64,000 bases of DNA from Candidatus Zixiibacteriota bacterium. Its GTDB lineage: Bacteria > Zixibacteria > MSB-5A5 > GN15 > FEB-12. The notes beneath the pieces are model-generated. The model made no database searches, had not been told where the DNA came from, and was given only the letters and a program-made list of their open reading frames with translations. Where the stretch lies: positions 248,001 to 312,000 of the forward strand of contig JANQPI010000010.1 of assembly GCA_028289585.1 (NCBI GenBank). The letters are read 5' to 3'. Positions 17,835 to 26,352 of the stretch are shown piece after piece. The position numbers were made by a program, and so were the translations under genes. Position 1 is the stretch's first letter; each line of letters opens with the position of its first letter.

Positions 17835-18152
17835 TCAGGGCGGTTCTCTGCGTGAGGATGTCTTGCGCACCCTTTCAAGATAGGCCGAGAGGCCCGCAAG
17901 CGGACCGGAATAGACCTTTCGAAACGGTGTGCGGTAGCGCTGAAAGTGGGGGAGTGAAAGCTCGGTCATCCAATAGACGATGATGCGATCAGACCTAGAG
18001 AGGCCGTACTCCCGTTCCAGAATCGTTGGTATTGATGGATAGGGGTGTTTGAAGGACGTGACGTACTGAGGTTTCCTGAGATTGAGGTGCGATTTCGGGA
18101 CGAAATGTGCGGCTCTGTAGACGGGCACAAGTTTATGTATGATGAGGACCAT
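17835..18152 (-). CDS. small hypothetical protein, uncertain
   Basis: 105 residues, basic (LVPVYRAAHFVPKSHLNLRK, then LERVRKTSSRREPP at the end), unrecognised. Support is weak: it has the same direction as the operon and lies 95 nt after the HerA-like ATPase stop. An overlapping + strand frame (18045-18251) is also open. No clear ribosome binding site. Confidence 0.35.
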   Translation of the reverse strand: MVLIIHKLVPVYRAAHFVPKSHLNLRKPQYVTSFKHPYPSIPTILEREYGLSRSDRIIVYWMTELSLPHFQRYRTPFRKVYSGPLAGLSAYLERVRKTSSRREPP

Positions 18153-18247
18153 GGGAGCGTGCGTTGTGCGGTTGAGGTTACCCTTAGGGAACGAAGAGGC
18201 GTCGATTGCCGGCTGGTGGAAGCTGGCAAGACTTCTGTGATGTGGTA

Positions 18248-19540
18248 TTAGGCGGGAGCAAAGCGTAGGTGAACGGATTCGGGGAATCGTGATGAAAACT
18301 TGCCGATCGCTTCGCCGACACCAAGAAGATCAATCATGGCGGCTTGCGTCTTGGGTAGATACATCGCCTCTGCCATCGTTGCGATGTCTTTGCCGCTGCC
18401 AAGATGAAAGCAGAGCTTCGTTGCGGTGTTTGCGAGAATCGAGTTCGAGAGTTTGCTGGGTTCTTGGTCAATCACGATAACGCCTTGTCCGAACTCCCGA
18501 ATAAGTCTCAATGACGTCTCCATGATACTTTCGCTACCTTGCACAGCTTCTTTGGCCCGCGAGAGCACCGCGTGTGCTTCCTCTAAGACGATAACGTGGC
18601 GTAAGACATCCGATTTGCCCTGCAGCGCTCGGTACTGATAGATCCAGAGAAGGAGTGCTTCAATAAAGAAGACACGCTCAATCGTTGCGAGTCGGTCGAG
18701 TTCAAAGATGACTGGCCTTTTGAGCAGCGTGGGAAGCGATGAGGGAAAGCGATCATTCATGAGATCAGCAATCGTCGGCGAAGTGGTGAGGATAGAAAGG
18801 ACTCGTTTGACGGAAGCCATCCAGAGCATCTCGCGCCCTTTGACGTACTCCTGGCGAAGAAGCTTCTCGACATCGAAGAAATTCGGAAAGACGCGATTAC
18901 CATCATAGACGCGAAAGCGTTGGTAGAGTGCATGTATGGCCTGGCGAAAGAAGTATTCTTGGCCGAAACTCACGAAATACACGTGTTGTATCACGTCGAT
19001 AAGGAGCGCGAGCCAGTAGCGCGCCGGTAAGCCTGGCGGTGGTATGAGCGGATTAAACGTGAAGGGACAGTCGGGCTCACCAATCCGGTAGGTAACAAGC
19101 GTGTCCGCCGGTACATGATTCTGGAGTCGGTGGTAACTGCGTTTCCAGTCAAAGACAAGAAAAGGTATCTGATAGTGTGCGAGCTGCCTGAGAAGCCCGA
19201 TCGTCGCCGTGGTTTTCCCGGTTCCGGTCATGCCAACGATCAAGAGATGGCGCTGCAGTTCGCTGGGATGCAGTCCGCATACAGCAAACGTTCTATCAGG
19301 ATAGCGAACGCGCGCGAGCGGTAGCGTACCGGAGAGTTTATCCGGTGACGGGGGAGGGAGCCGTATAGCAGGAGCGAAGTTGACGTTTCCGAGACGATCA
19401 GCAAGCAGGGCAAGGAGCTGTTCAAGACGCCAAGCTGCGTCTTTATCGGGGGCACTATGGAGCAGCCACCAGAGGGCATGGCTACGGTCTCCGAGCAATG
19501 GAGCGAGCTTTCTCAACAGATCATTCGTATCGATGGTCAT
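18248..19540 (-). CDS. HerA-like DUF87 ATPase
   Basis: 430-residue P-loop ATPase of the HerA/VirB4/DUF87 class. Walker A is LLIVGMTGTGKTTATIGLL near residue 105, followed by FLVFDWKRSYHRL; Walker B is HVIVLEEAHAVLSRAKE near residue 310; then FGQGVIVIDQEPSKLSNSIL and LCFHLGSGKDIATMAEAM, which also appears in similar form in the other ATPase (RLGSGTDIRVMKEAM). The two are therefore paralogous in the motor domain. Such hexameric motors move DNA. It overlaps the coiled-coil gene upstream by 20 nt. Confidence 0.85.
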   Translation of the reverse strand: MTIDTNDLLRKLAPLLGDRSHALWWLLHSAPDKDAAWRLEQLLALLADRLGNVNFAPAIRLPPPSPDKLSGTLPLARVRYPDRTFAVCGLHPSELQRHLLIVGMTGTGKTTATIGLLRQLAHYQIPFLVFDWKRSYHRLQNHVPADTLVTYRIGEPDCPFTFNPLIPPPGLPARYWLALLIDVIQHVYFVSFGQEYFFRQAIHALYQRFRVYDGNRVFPNFFDVEKLLRQEYVKGREMLWMASVKRVLSILTTSPTIADLMNDRFPSSLPTLLKRPVIFELDRLATIERVFFIEALLLWIYQYRALQGKSDVLRHVIVLEEAHAVLSRAKEAVQGSESIMETSLRLIREFGQGVIVIDQEPSKLSNSILANTATKLCFHLGSGKDIATMAEAMYLPKTQAAMIDLLGVGEAIGKFSSRFPESVHLRFAPA

Positions 19541-19949
19541 GCTTCACACGGGGGAGAGGGGAAAGGGACGGCACGAGTTGTGCTTTTGCTGCCTCATGGA
19601 GTCGTTCACGGTGGAGGATGAGGAGTTTATCGGTGAGCTCGGTATGGACGCTTTCTGCAGCGAGCGCTTCTTGATGCATGAGCCGCTCCAGATCGTTACG
19701 CGTCGCTTCCAGGCGTCCGAATACGTCCGGAACAAGCATACGGCGGTAGGTGCCCGACAAGCCCAGGCGGTCTTCGATGTTAGATTTTCGTGTCGCAAGG
19801 ATACTGAGGCGTTCGTCGCGCAGTAATCGTCGTCGTGCGCGTGCCAGCTCTAATGCAGCTATCCTGTCATCAAGTGATCGCAACGGTTGGAGGACGTGGG
19901 AAGCGAGGATTGCCGCTACGTCGAGCGTCGGACGATGGCTGTTCGTCAC
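19521..19949 (-). CDS. coiled-coil hypothetical protein
   Basis: 142 residues, almost all helical and highly charged (DDRIAALELARARRRLLRDE, then FGRLEATRNDLERLMHQEAL), consistent with a long coiled coil. It overlaps the wHTH gene by 4 nt upstream and the HerA-like gene by 20 nt downstream, so it is translationally coupled to the motor and could be its adaptor. No family recognised. Confidence 0.6.
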   Translation of the reverse strand: MTNSHRPTLDVAAILASHVLQPLRSLDDRIAALELARARRRLLRDERLSILATRKSNIEDRLGLSGTYRRMLVPDVFGRLEATRNDLERLMHQEALAAESVHTELTDKLLILHRERLHEAAKAQLVPSLSPLPRVKHDHRYE

Positions 19950-20224
19950 GGGGGTGTCTCGGTGTTATGAAAGGGGAGGTGCTCACGAAGGTCATGGAGC
20001 GTTGCGACGACTTTCACTCCCTTTGGCGTAAGAGCGAGCTCTTTCACGCGCCCTCGGGGAAGGATCTGTAAGAGTTCAAGCGTAATCAGCCGCTGAATGA
20101 CGGCGCGCAGGTGAGTGCGTGATCCCTTCACCTGCCGAATCAAGCGTTCAGCGTAGCGGGCATGCGGTGGGCTGCGATGCACGGCTAAAAGAATCACTTG
20201 CCAGCGTGGAGGACGACTACTCAT
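19946..20224 (-). CDS. winged-helix DNA-binding protein
   Basis: 92 residues from ATG 20224. The pattern resembles a MarR-type winged helix: a helical start (PRWQVILLAVHRSPPHARYA), a recognition-helix-like segment (SRTHLRAVIQRLITLELLQI) and a wing (GRVKELALTPKGVKVVATL). The ATG overlaps the methylase-like gene's stop by 8 nt and its own stop overlaps the coiled-coil gene start by 4 nt. A longer reading to 20404 would lie inside the methylase-like gene and is not supported. It may regulate the backbone operon. Confidence 0.65.
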   Translation of the reverse strand: MSSRPPRWQVILLAVHRSPPHARYAERLIRQVKGSRTHLRAVIQRLITLELLQILPRGRVKELALTPKGVKVVATLHDLREHLPFHNTETPP

Positions 20225-20897
20225 GGGCATCGGGCGCTTGATCGAAGAGGTCCGGTTCGCGACCAATCGGACGTAGTTTATCGAGGTGAGAGTTCCACAG
20301 GTTGGCGTACTGCCAGTTGTGCGAGCCGTTGGGTGTCGAAAGATCCGTCTCGTGATACAGCGCATCCGCATGAAGAAGGTAGGCCGACATATCGTGGATG
20401 GCACTGTTGACGTAGGCGATACGGAGTGCCCGCAAATCGATGTCTACACCAAAGAACACACCATTGGGTGCTCTCTCATGTGCTGCGAGGAGGAGTCGTC
20501 CGGTGCCGACGCACGGATCATAAATTGTTACCCGATCATTCGTCTTGGGAATCAGCATGGTAGCAAGCAGGCTGGCGACGTCAGGAGGTGTTAACACGAG
20601 GCCATTACGTTTGGCGGTCGCTGATGCAATCACGTGTTCCCTGTAGAGTTCACCGAGATGGTCATATCGATCAGTGGAGAGGGTCTTTACGTCAAAGTCC
20701 GTATCGAGGGAGCGCGTGAAGCGCTCGTGACTGACGAACCACTCGAGGTCTTCGCGCACCTGCATCATGAGGCTGGGCCGATAGGTTATGCCCAAAAACG
20801 TGATGAAGCGGTCCCAGGCGGTAAGGTGATCCGAACGATGCTCCTCTCTGAAGCGATCGTACATTGCATGTAACAGAGCTCGAACGTTGGCATCCAT
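20217..20897 (-). CDS. N6-adenine methylase-like protein lacking the NPPY motif
   Basis: 226 residues. The N-terminal half is helical; then comes GLVLTPPDVASLLATML (the pre-motif typical of type I HsdM-like methylases), the SAM-binding motif I IYDPCVGTGRLLLAA, and motif-II-like FFGVDIDLRALRIAYVN. Family members continue to an (N/D)PP(Y/F) catalytic motif; here that position reads WQYANLWNSHL and the protein ends soon after. It is probably not an active methylase and may bind SAM or have a regulatory or antirestriction role. It overlaps the wHTH gene by 8 nt. Confidence 0.7.
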   Translation of the reverse strand: MDANVRALLHAMYDRFREEHRSDHLTAWDRFITFLGITYRPSLMMQVREDLEWFVSHERFTRSLDTDFDVKTLSTDRYDHLGELYREHVIASATAKRNGLVLTPPDVASLLATMLIPKTNDRVTIYDPCVGTGRLLLAAHERAPNGVFFGVDIDLRALRIAYVNSAIHDMSAYLLHADALYHETDLSTPNGSHNWQYANLWNSHLDKLRPIGREPDLFDQAPDAHE

Positions 20898-20940
20898 AGG
20901 GAAGAGGTGGATGAGGAACGAACAAGCACGCTCCCGGACA

Positions 20941-21111
20941 TTACTTGTCGGAAGGTCGTGGCGGAGACAGACGGTGCTCTAGGACCGTGACACGGCGCTT
21001 GAGTGCATGGACTTCGCGGGTGGCCGCCTGCACATCAGCTTCGATCTCGTACAAGCGCTCTTGCAGCAGCAGGGCATCGAGTCGTGTTGTGGATCCCTCA
21101 TCGTTGGTCAT
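20941..21111 (-). CDS. 56-residue coiled-coil protein
   Basis: A short frame from ATG 21111 to TAA 20941. It encodes a regular heptad-like helix (RLDALLLQERLYEIEADVQA, then EVHALKRRVTVLEHRL) ending in a Pro-rich tail, the layout of small oligomerisation or accessory proteins. It is co-directional with the methylase-like gene 43 nt downstream and begins just after a likely promoter region with the inverted repeat TTCC-6-GGAA. It is probably the first gene of the 21111-18248 transcript. Confidence 0.55.
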   Translation of the reverse strand: MTNDEGSTTRLDALLLQERLYEIEADVQAATREVHALKRRVTVLEHRLSPPRPSDK

Positions 21112-21179
21112 GACAAGGGATACCGACAGATACTTTTAAAGTTTGTTCCTATTTTGGAATAGTTACGAACTCCGAGATG

Positions 21180-21878
21180 CTAAGGCAGCTTCGCTCCAAA
21201 GAAGGCATGGACGGTAACACCAACGTAGAGTCCGCTCGCCGTTACCGACTCGAAGAACTCGTCAGCGTCAACGGAGAGCGTCGAGTATTCGATGACGCCT
21301 CCAATGCCGATGTTGGCCTCGGTGAGCCACATGATGCCGCCTTCGAGATAGAATCCCGTGCCTGTCAGTTCGGTCGTGATGTCAATGGGAACGGGCTGTG
21401 GTCCTGCGAAGACCGTGCCTTGTTGGTTCTCTGTGATTTCGGCGAGCATGAGTCCGGCACCAAAGTAGGGAAGAAAGCGTGACGTCGGTGAGAGCGCACG
21501 CATAACGTGGTAGCGCGCTCCGAGAGAGATGGTCTGCTGGATCCACGTCAGTTCGATATCGGACGACGACAAATCGCCCGTCAGGAGCGGTGTACCGCTC
21601 TTTTGCCAGCGCCGGAAGCGGGCCATGCCGTAGATACCTGACTTAGCGGAACCAAGACCGACCTCGCCGCCGTAGGAAATGGCGGTGCTTGATCCATAAA
21701 ACTCCGAGAAGCCAATGCCGCCGGGCGACTCGTACGCGATCGTATTCCCGCCAACGCTTGCCGAGGCAAAGAAGCTTGGTCCGGAAGGAGACTTCATCCC
21801 CGCAGCAGCAGACGGGAGCAGTGAAGAACCAATGAAGAGCATGAAGACGATAAACTGAGCGCAACGTAGGTGAGTCAT
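21180..21878 (-). CDS. outer-membrane beta-barrel protein
   Basis: 232 residues with an N-terminal signal peptide (CAQFIVFMLFIGSSLLPSAAAG). The mature part shows alternating amphipathic strands with many Gly and aromatic residues (for example QTISLGARYHVMRAL, FLPYFGAGLMLAEI, GFYLEGGIMWL) and ends near GLYVGVTVHAFFGAKLP, typical of OmpA/OmpW-like small barrels. Its start overlaps the stop of the recombinase upstream by 4 nt, an odd pairing that may reflect gene capture. Function unknown. Confidence 0.75.
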   Translation of the reverse strand: MTHLRCAQFIVFMLFIGSSLLPSAAAGMKSPSGPSFFASASVGGNTIAYESPGGIGFSEFYGSSTAISYGGEVGLGSAKSGIYGMARFRRWQKSGTPLLTGDLSSSDIELTWIQQTISLGARYHVMRALSPTSRFLPYFGAGLMLAEITENQQGTVFAGPQPVPIDITTELTGTGFYLEGGIMWLTEANIGIGGVIEYSTLSVDADEFFESVTASGLYVGVTVHAFFGAKLP

Positions 21879-22618
21879 GACAATCCTCCTGTCAGTGGAT
21901 GGCTACGTGTGTTGTGATTGTCCGATGGAAGTGCAGGAAAGAGTTGGTCGAGCGCTTGACGTGCTTCGGCCTCTACGATGCCTGCATAGATTTGTGTCGT
22001 TTTGATGGAGGCGTGACCGAGTTGTACCTGGAGAAAGCGGTAGTTGTTGCCCGTCACGCAAAGCAGCTGCGTTGCATACGTGTGACGCAGTGAATGGATG
22101 TGATACCGGCTCGGCAGCTGCGCAGTATGAATGAGTCTGCGGAATGCCTTTTGTAGCGCTCGCTTTGTGATAGGAAGGCCGTCGCAGCGTGTGAGGACAT
22201 GATCCCGAGGCGTTTGTGGTAAGCCGAGCTGCGCCTTTGCACTGGCGTACTGTTGAATAGCAGCGCGTAGTCCCCTTCCGATCCACACGTTTCGAGGCTT
22301 GTTGCCTTTTCCAAGCACCCACAGCGATGAGCGGCCATTATCGAGGTAGAGTTTGTCGTGCGTGAGTGTACGCATCTCATCGACGCGTAGACCTGCCTGC
22401 AGCCCCAGTTCGACCATGCACCAGTTACGCACCTTATTGAAGGCGCCGGATGCGATACCCGCGTCGCGCTCCCGAGTCGTGAGCGCACGTAATCGGGCGA
22501 CCTCAACGTCCTTGAGGAACTTGGACTCATCGACCATCCAGATTCGCGCGGGCGGCTTTGGTGCTGGCTTTGTTGGTTCGCGAAACATCCGCTGGGTGAA
22601 CCGCTTTGGGAGTCGCAT
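21875..22618 (-). CDS. tyrosine recombinase (second copy in the element)
   Basis: 247 residues, mostly the catalytic domain. Visible are Arg in LQAGLRVDEMRTLTHD, Lys in VLGKGNKPRNVWI, HSLRHTYATQLL, LGHASIKTTQIYAG with the nucleophile Tyr. It is shorter at the N-terminus than a complete integrase (normally about 300-400), so the core-binding domain is reduced or absent; small XerC-like or invertase-type recombinases have this form. It overlaps the barrel protein gene. Its site is unknown; a 14-bp-stem hairpin lies upstream. Confidence 0.85.
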   Translation of the reverse strand: MRLPKRFTQRMFREPTKPAPKPPARIWMVDESKFLKDVEVARLRALTTRERDAGIASGAFNKVRNWCMVELGLQAGLRVDEMRTLTHDKLYLDNGRSSLWVLGKGNKPRNVWIGRGLRAAIQQYASAKAQLGLPQTPRDHVLTRCDGLPITKRALQKAFRRLIHTAQLPSRYHIHSLRHTYATQLLCVTGNNYRFLQVQLGHASIKTTQIYAGIVEAEARQALDQLFPALPSDNHNTRSHPLTGGLS

Positions 22619-23218
22619 GACTCGTCTAAGCGGAGCGAATTTATATAGTTTTCGACGACAAATGACAGTCGCTTTGCGAACGTAAGCTATTGACTTACAG
22701 CATGTTGGCAGCGTCGCTGCGAGAGGTAGACGTTATCTCGAATTCTCAGAGGCAGGGGTTATGAGATGTGAGTGTCGATGGCAAGGTTGGGCTGGTGCAA
22801 GGCGGGCAATTGGGGTATTCTTAGGGCAAGGAGTTCACCTTTCGGATGAAAGGTGAACTCCCACATTCTTAACACGCTTCGTATTGTGAATTACCTACAA
22901 CTCCACATGTGAGGGGAAGAGAAGAACAGCGACGTTGGTGTCGATGCTGGAACGGACCAGAAGCGATTTCAGGTAAGTTGTTCTTCAGTAACAGTATCGG
23001 AAAATCAATTGTTAGTAGTCACGGTAACATTGTGTCATGCTGTGGTTTGCTTACATGGCTCTGTCCCAAGTCTCAACGGTCATGGAATGCTGCAAGCGCC
23101 GGTTATCTACAAGTCACTTGAAGGCTCGATGTGCTTGGCGTACTTTCTAGGATTGCTTCAACTTCACTTAGATGTGGGTGAAGGCCGAGGTATACAGAGT
23201 TCTGGTCCTTCTTGACGT
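22619..23218. other. 600-bp intergenic region
   Basis: No convincing gene. It separates the backbone (- strand) from the Septu-like operon (+ strand). Near the recombinase start is an inverted repeat GTAAG-7-CTTAC (22682-22698) and an AT-rich TATATAAA on the - strand. The perfect hairpin at 22831-22862 is listed separately. Short frames here (for example 22909-23121) look non-coding. Confidence 0.5.
22831..22862. repeat. perfect 14-bp-stem inverted repeat
   Basis: GGAGTTCACCTTTC, loop GGAT, then the exact reverse complement. There is no T tract on either side, so it is not a standard Rho-independent terminator. It could be an operator, a recombination site of the adjacent recombinase, or a transcription-blocking hairpin between the two modules. 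Confidence 0.7.
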
Positions 23219-24505
23219 GTGGGTGAGGTGTGTGCAGTGCTGTACCTTAAAAAGTTTAAGCTACGGAATATCCGTTGTTTTCCTGAATTGACAATCGAAC
23301 CAACAGCATCCCGACGGTCAATTCTAATTACGGGCGACAACGGCAACGGAAAATCGACTCTCCTTAAGAGTTTGGCAATGGGCTTGTGTGATCCAACGAG
23401 CGCAGGCGCACTGCACAGAGAGCTTCCGGGTGAATTGGTAAGACACGGTGAAGACGAAGGCCAGATTTCTGTATCGCTTGCGGATCGTCAGGGTAGACGA
23501 TATGAAATTGAGACAACGTTCGAGCAAGCAGGTGCAACAGAGAGGATAGTTCCGAAGAGACGTCGCTCACCTAGGATTGATCCTTTTGAGAAGGTATTCG
23601 TCAGTGGATATGGTGCTGGATTACGAACGGATGCGTCGTCCGACTTCGAATATTACCTACCTATAGATGCGGTCTATCCTCTGTTTAACTATTCAACGAC
23701 TTTGCAAAACCCAGAGTTAATTGTTCGGAGGTACCTCGCTCCAACGACGCTAGCAAAGTCTTCTCGTTCTCAAAGATCGAATGGTTCTCGCGAAGAGCGC
23801 CTAGCAATCCTCTTCGACTTCATTGAGGATGTCTTGGGATTTAGTTCAGAACAAGCTCTAGAACTTACGCCGAGAGGTATCTTCATAAAGCGTGGGGATG
23901 ATCTTGCAAGTCTCGGATCGCAGGGTGATGGTCATCAATCAGTGATTACTTGGTTGCTCGACCTGATAGGCTGGTGGCTGCTCTTCCTGCAGCACAAAGA
24001 AAAGCAACCAACCGTTGATAGTTTCGAAAGCATAGCAGGCATTGTTATTTTTGATGAGATTGAACAACACTTACACCCCAAGTGGCAACTCAGTATTATT
24101 GGCAAGCTCGTAGAAAGACTGCCCAACGTGCAGTTTATAATGACAACACATTCACCACTCGTGCTCTCGGGTGGTGCCGAATATTGCGACATCTATAGAC
24201 TTACCGGCGTAGGAGAAGGTGCCGAGTTGCAGTACAATGAGGGTGTTGGCTGGCTTGCTGAGGACGTATATACAGAAATAATGGACCTGAAGAGTTCTCG
24301 ACCTCATTTCATTAGAGAACTAGAGAAGGAATATGAGGCGTTGATCAGGAGAAAGCATCTTGAGGGCCCGTTGTCGCTCAAGGATAAGAATAGAATCGCT
24401 GCTATTCGTAGGACTTTCGCTGAGAAACTACCCGGGACTGATCCACTGAATCTTGTTGCAGAATTGCGTGCGCTAAACAACTTGGACTCGCCACCAGAGA
24501 AATGA
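23219..24505 (+). CDS. ptuA: PtuA-like AAA/ABC ATPase (Septu defence)
   Basis: 428-residue ATPase of the RecF/SMC-like AAA_21 group. Walker A is ITGDNGNGKSTLLKSLAMG, the ABC signature resembles GSQGDGHQSVITWLL, Walker B is GIVIFDEIEQHLHPKWQ, and the H-loop is FIMTTHSPLVLSGG. In Septu systems such an ATPase (PtuA) acts with an HNH nuclease (PtuB), and ptuB follows here with a 4-nt overlap. The longest frame uses GTG 23219; another GTG at 23237 (LYLKKFKLRNIR) would match the usual N-terminus better. It begins a four-gene operon. Confidence 0.82.
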   Translation: MGEVCAVLYLKKFKLRNIRCFPELTIEPTASRRSILITGDNGNGKSTLLKSLAMGLCDPTSAGALHRELPGELVRHGEDEGQISVSLADRQGRRYEIETTFEQAGATERIVPKRRRSPRIDPFEKVFVSGYGAGLRTDASSDFEYYLPIDAVYPLFNYSTTLQNPELIVRRYLAPTTLAKSSRSQRSNGSREERLAILFDFIEDVLGFSSEQALELTPRGIFIKRGDDLASLGSQGDGHQSVITWLLDLIGWWLLFLQHKEKQPTVDSFESIAGIVIFDEIEQHLHPKWQLSIIGKLVERLPNVQFIMTTHSPLVLSGGAEYCDIYRLTGVGEGAELQYNEGVGWLAEDVYTEIMDLKSSRPHFIRELEKEYEALIRRKHLEGPLSLKDKNRIAAIRRTFAEKLPGTDPLNLVAELRALNNLDSPPEK

Positions 24506-25185
24506 AGAGAGTAAATCGACCAGCTAAGCCGGCATATCTGGCTAGAAATGAAGCTAGGCTACTTGAGCGGCTGAATGAACTGTGCGAAGAGCGTAACGGA
24601 CACGGTAGTGATTTAGAGAAGAAGATTAAGCGTGCCGAACAGAAGTACAATCATAGAAGCGTTAAGGAAGCTCTGAACACGATGTATCGTGAGCTCTGTT
24701 GCTATTGCGAGTGTACTGCCAGTACCGACGGATTTTCAGCGATAGAACATAGAAAGCCAAGAAGAGACTTCCCGGAGCTCACTTTCGATTGGCAGAATCT
24801 GCATCTTTCCTGTACTCCTTGCAATGGTGCAAAGGCGGACCAATGGAATGAAAAACACCCGATTTTGGATGCAGCAGCGGACAAGGTTGACGATCACTTA
24901 ACCTATGATGATGATGACTATACGATTCTCGTACCGAGGAATAGGTCAATGCGTGGCGATACGACTATCGTGCATGCCAAGCTCAACAGGCCTCGCCTCA
25001 AGGCTGCGCGACGCGAGATTGCCCATGAGTTCCTCAATACTCTGACGAAGATCCGCAAATTGTCTGGCGATCCAAAGGTGCGTGCAAAGGTAGAGAAGAT
25101 CGACGAAATGGTAGCAGGTCCATTAGGCTCTCTAGTTAGCTATCTGCGCGATGTACACCTCAGTGATGAAGTTCTACCTAGCTGA
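24502..25185 (+). CDS. ptuB: PtuB-like HNH endonuclease (Septu defence)
   Basis: 227 residues with an HNH fold: CCYCECTASTDGFSAIEHRK gives the first Cys pair and the catalytic His, then FDWQNLHLSCTPCNGAKADQ gives Asn, His and the second Cys pair. This matches the TIGR02646-type HNH proteins paired with PtuA. In described Septu systems the pair limits phage growth by nucleic-acid cleavage. ATG 24502 overlaps the ptuA stop by 4 nt. Its 3' end is overlapped by the decarboxylase gene, which is not part of the classic two-gene system. Confidence 0.82.
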   Translation: MKRVNRPAKPAYLARNEARLLERLNELCEERNGHGSDLEKKIKRAEQKYNHRSVKEALNTMYRELCCYCECTASTDGFSAIEHRKPRRDFPELTFDWQNLHLSCTPCNGAKADQWNEKHPILDAAADKVDDHLTYDDDDYTILVPRNRSMRGDTTIVHAKLNRPRLKAARREIAHEFLNTLTKIRKLSGDPKVRAKVEKIDEMVAGPLGSLVSYLRDVHLSDEVLPS

Positions 25186-26347
25186 GACGGTTATCTCAAA
25201 GATACGGGACAACGGAGCACTAAACACGCCATCCGTTGTATTCGACGAGCGAGTACTCTCCCAAACATACGCGATCATGGATCCGATTCGTCGACGTTCG
25301 AGCGTGACTCTGCTCTATCCACTGAAAGCCAACAGCCTCGAAACTGTCTTGTATCGAATACGTGACTACGTTGATGGATTTGCGGTGAGTTCGCTTTTTG
25401 AAGCAAAACTAGCGCGCAGTGTCTTTGGGCCTCATGGGAGACTTCATTTCACATCGCCGTGGCTTTCTGCCAACGATGCTGAAGAGTTGGCAAGTTTGTG
25501 TGAGTACGTTAGCTTTAACTCAATGAGGCAGTTGGAGCAGTACGGTCAGCTGTTTTCTTGCAATAGCCAAATTGGCTTGCGTGTCAATACACAATTATCA
25601 TTGGTCGGAGACGTTCGCTACGATCCGGCCGCCGTTCCTTCAAAACTTGGTGTGCCGCTCGATGATGTTGCATACGTGTTGAAACTGGATCAGTCGCTGT
25701 TGGAATCGGTAGCGGGCGTGCTCGTGCACGCGAACTGTGAAGCAACGGGATTTGATGATCTGACAAGGGTGATTGATACGTTAGCAGAACGAGTTCCTAC
25801 ACTGCTGAAGCAAATCAGTTGGATCAACCTTGGAGGAGGTTATCTCTTCGATGAAACAACTAACTGGGAACCGTTTGCATCAGCAGTCGAGCGGCTCCAG
25901 AAGGACTTTTGTCTAGAAGTAATCTTCGAACCAGGAAAAGGCGTCATTGGAGAGGCGGGGTCTATTTTGACTACGGTAGTAGATCTTTTTCAGAGCGGTG
26001 GAGAGGACATCGCAGTTCTTGACACTACAGTGAATCACATGCCGGAGGTCTTTGAGTATCAGTATCGACCTAGTGTTGCTGAGGAGGTTGAAGAAGGGCA
26101 GTATACGTATCGTCTTTACGGATGTACCTGTCTGGCCGGAGACTATTTTGGCGCCTACCGCTTTGCGAGCCCATTGACCGTCGGAACAAGGCTTTGCTTC
26201 GAGGATATGGGCGCCTATACGCTCGTCAAAGCTCATATGTTTAATGGAATCAACCTCCCAACGATCTACACCATAGACGCTAAGGGAAACCTCTCCAAGA
26301 GCCGAGAATTTAAATACGAAGACTTCCTCGCAAGGAATACTGGTTAA
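25166..26347 (+). CDS. carboxynorspermidine decarboxylase-like PLP enzyme
   Basis: About 393 residues, fold type III PLP decarboxylase (alanine-racemase-like barrel). Seen in order: LLYPLKANSLETVL with the Schiff-base Lys, GFAVSSLFEAKLA, VHANCEATGF, WINLGGGYLF, FEPGKGVIGEAGSILTTVVD, DTTVNHMPEVFEYQYRP and GCTCLAGDYFGAYRF, which carries the catalytic Cys of this family. Relatives decarboxylate carboxy(nor)spermidine in polyamine synthesis. No partner dehydrogenase is nearby, so the substrate may differ. ATG 25166 overlaps ptuB by 20 nt; ATG 25151 is also possible. The next gene follows after 5 nt. Confidence 0.82.
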   Translation: MKFYLAETVISKIRDNGALNTPSVVFDERVLSQTYAIMDPIRRRSSVTLLYPLKANSLETVLYRIRDYVDGFAVSSLFEAKLARSVFGPHGRLHFTSPWLSANDAEELASLCEYVSFNSMRQLEQYGQLFSCNSQIGLRVNTQLSLVGDVRYDPAAVPSKLGVPLDDVAYVLKLDQSLLESVAGVLVHANCEATGFDDLTRVIDTLAERVPTLLKQISWINLGGGYLFDETTNWEPFASAVERLQKDFCLEVIFEPGKGVIGEAGSILTTVVDLFQSGGEDIAVLDTTVNHMPEVFEYQYRPSVAEEVEEGQYTYRLYGCTCLAGDYFGAYRFASPLTVGTRLCFEDMGAYTLVKAHMFNGINLPTIYTIDAKGNLSKSREFKYEDFLARNTG

Positions 26348-26352
26348 CAGGC

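Noticed and set aside
22909-23215. Short + strand frames ahead of the Septu-like operon
   Set aside because: No domain, no start signals, and they overlap each other; treated as leader DNA.
23219-25185. Retron-associated Septu
   Set aside because: No reverse transcriptase gene or msr/msd-like structure was seen nearby, so only the plain Septu pair is proposed.
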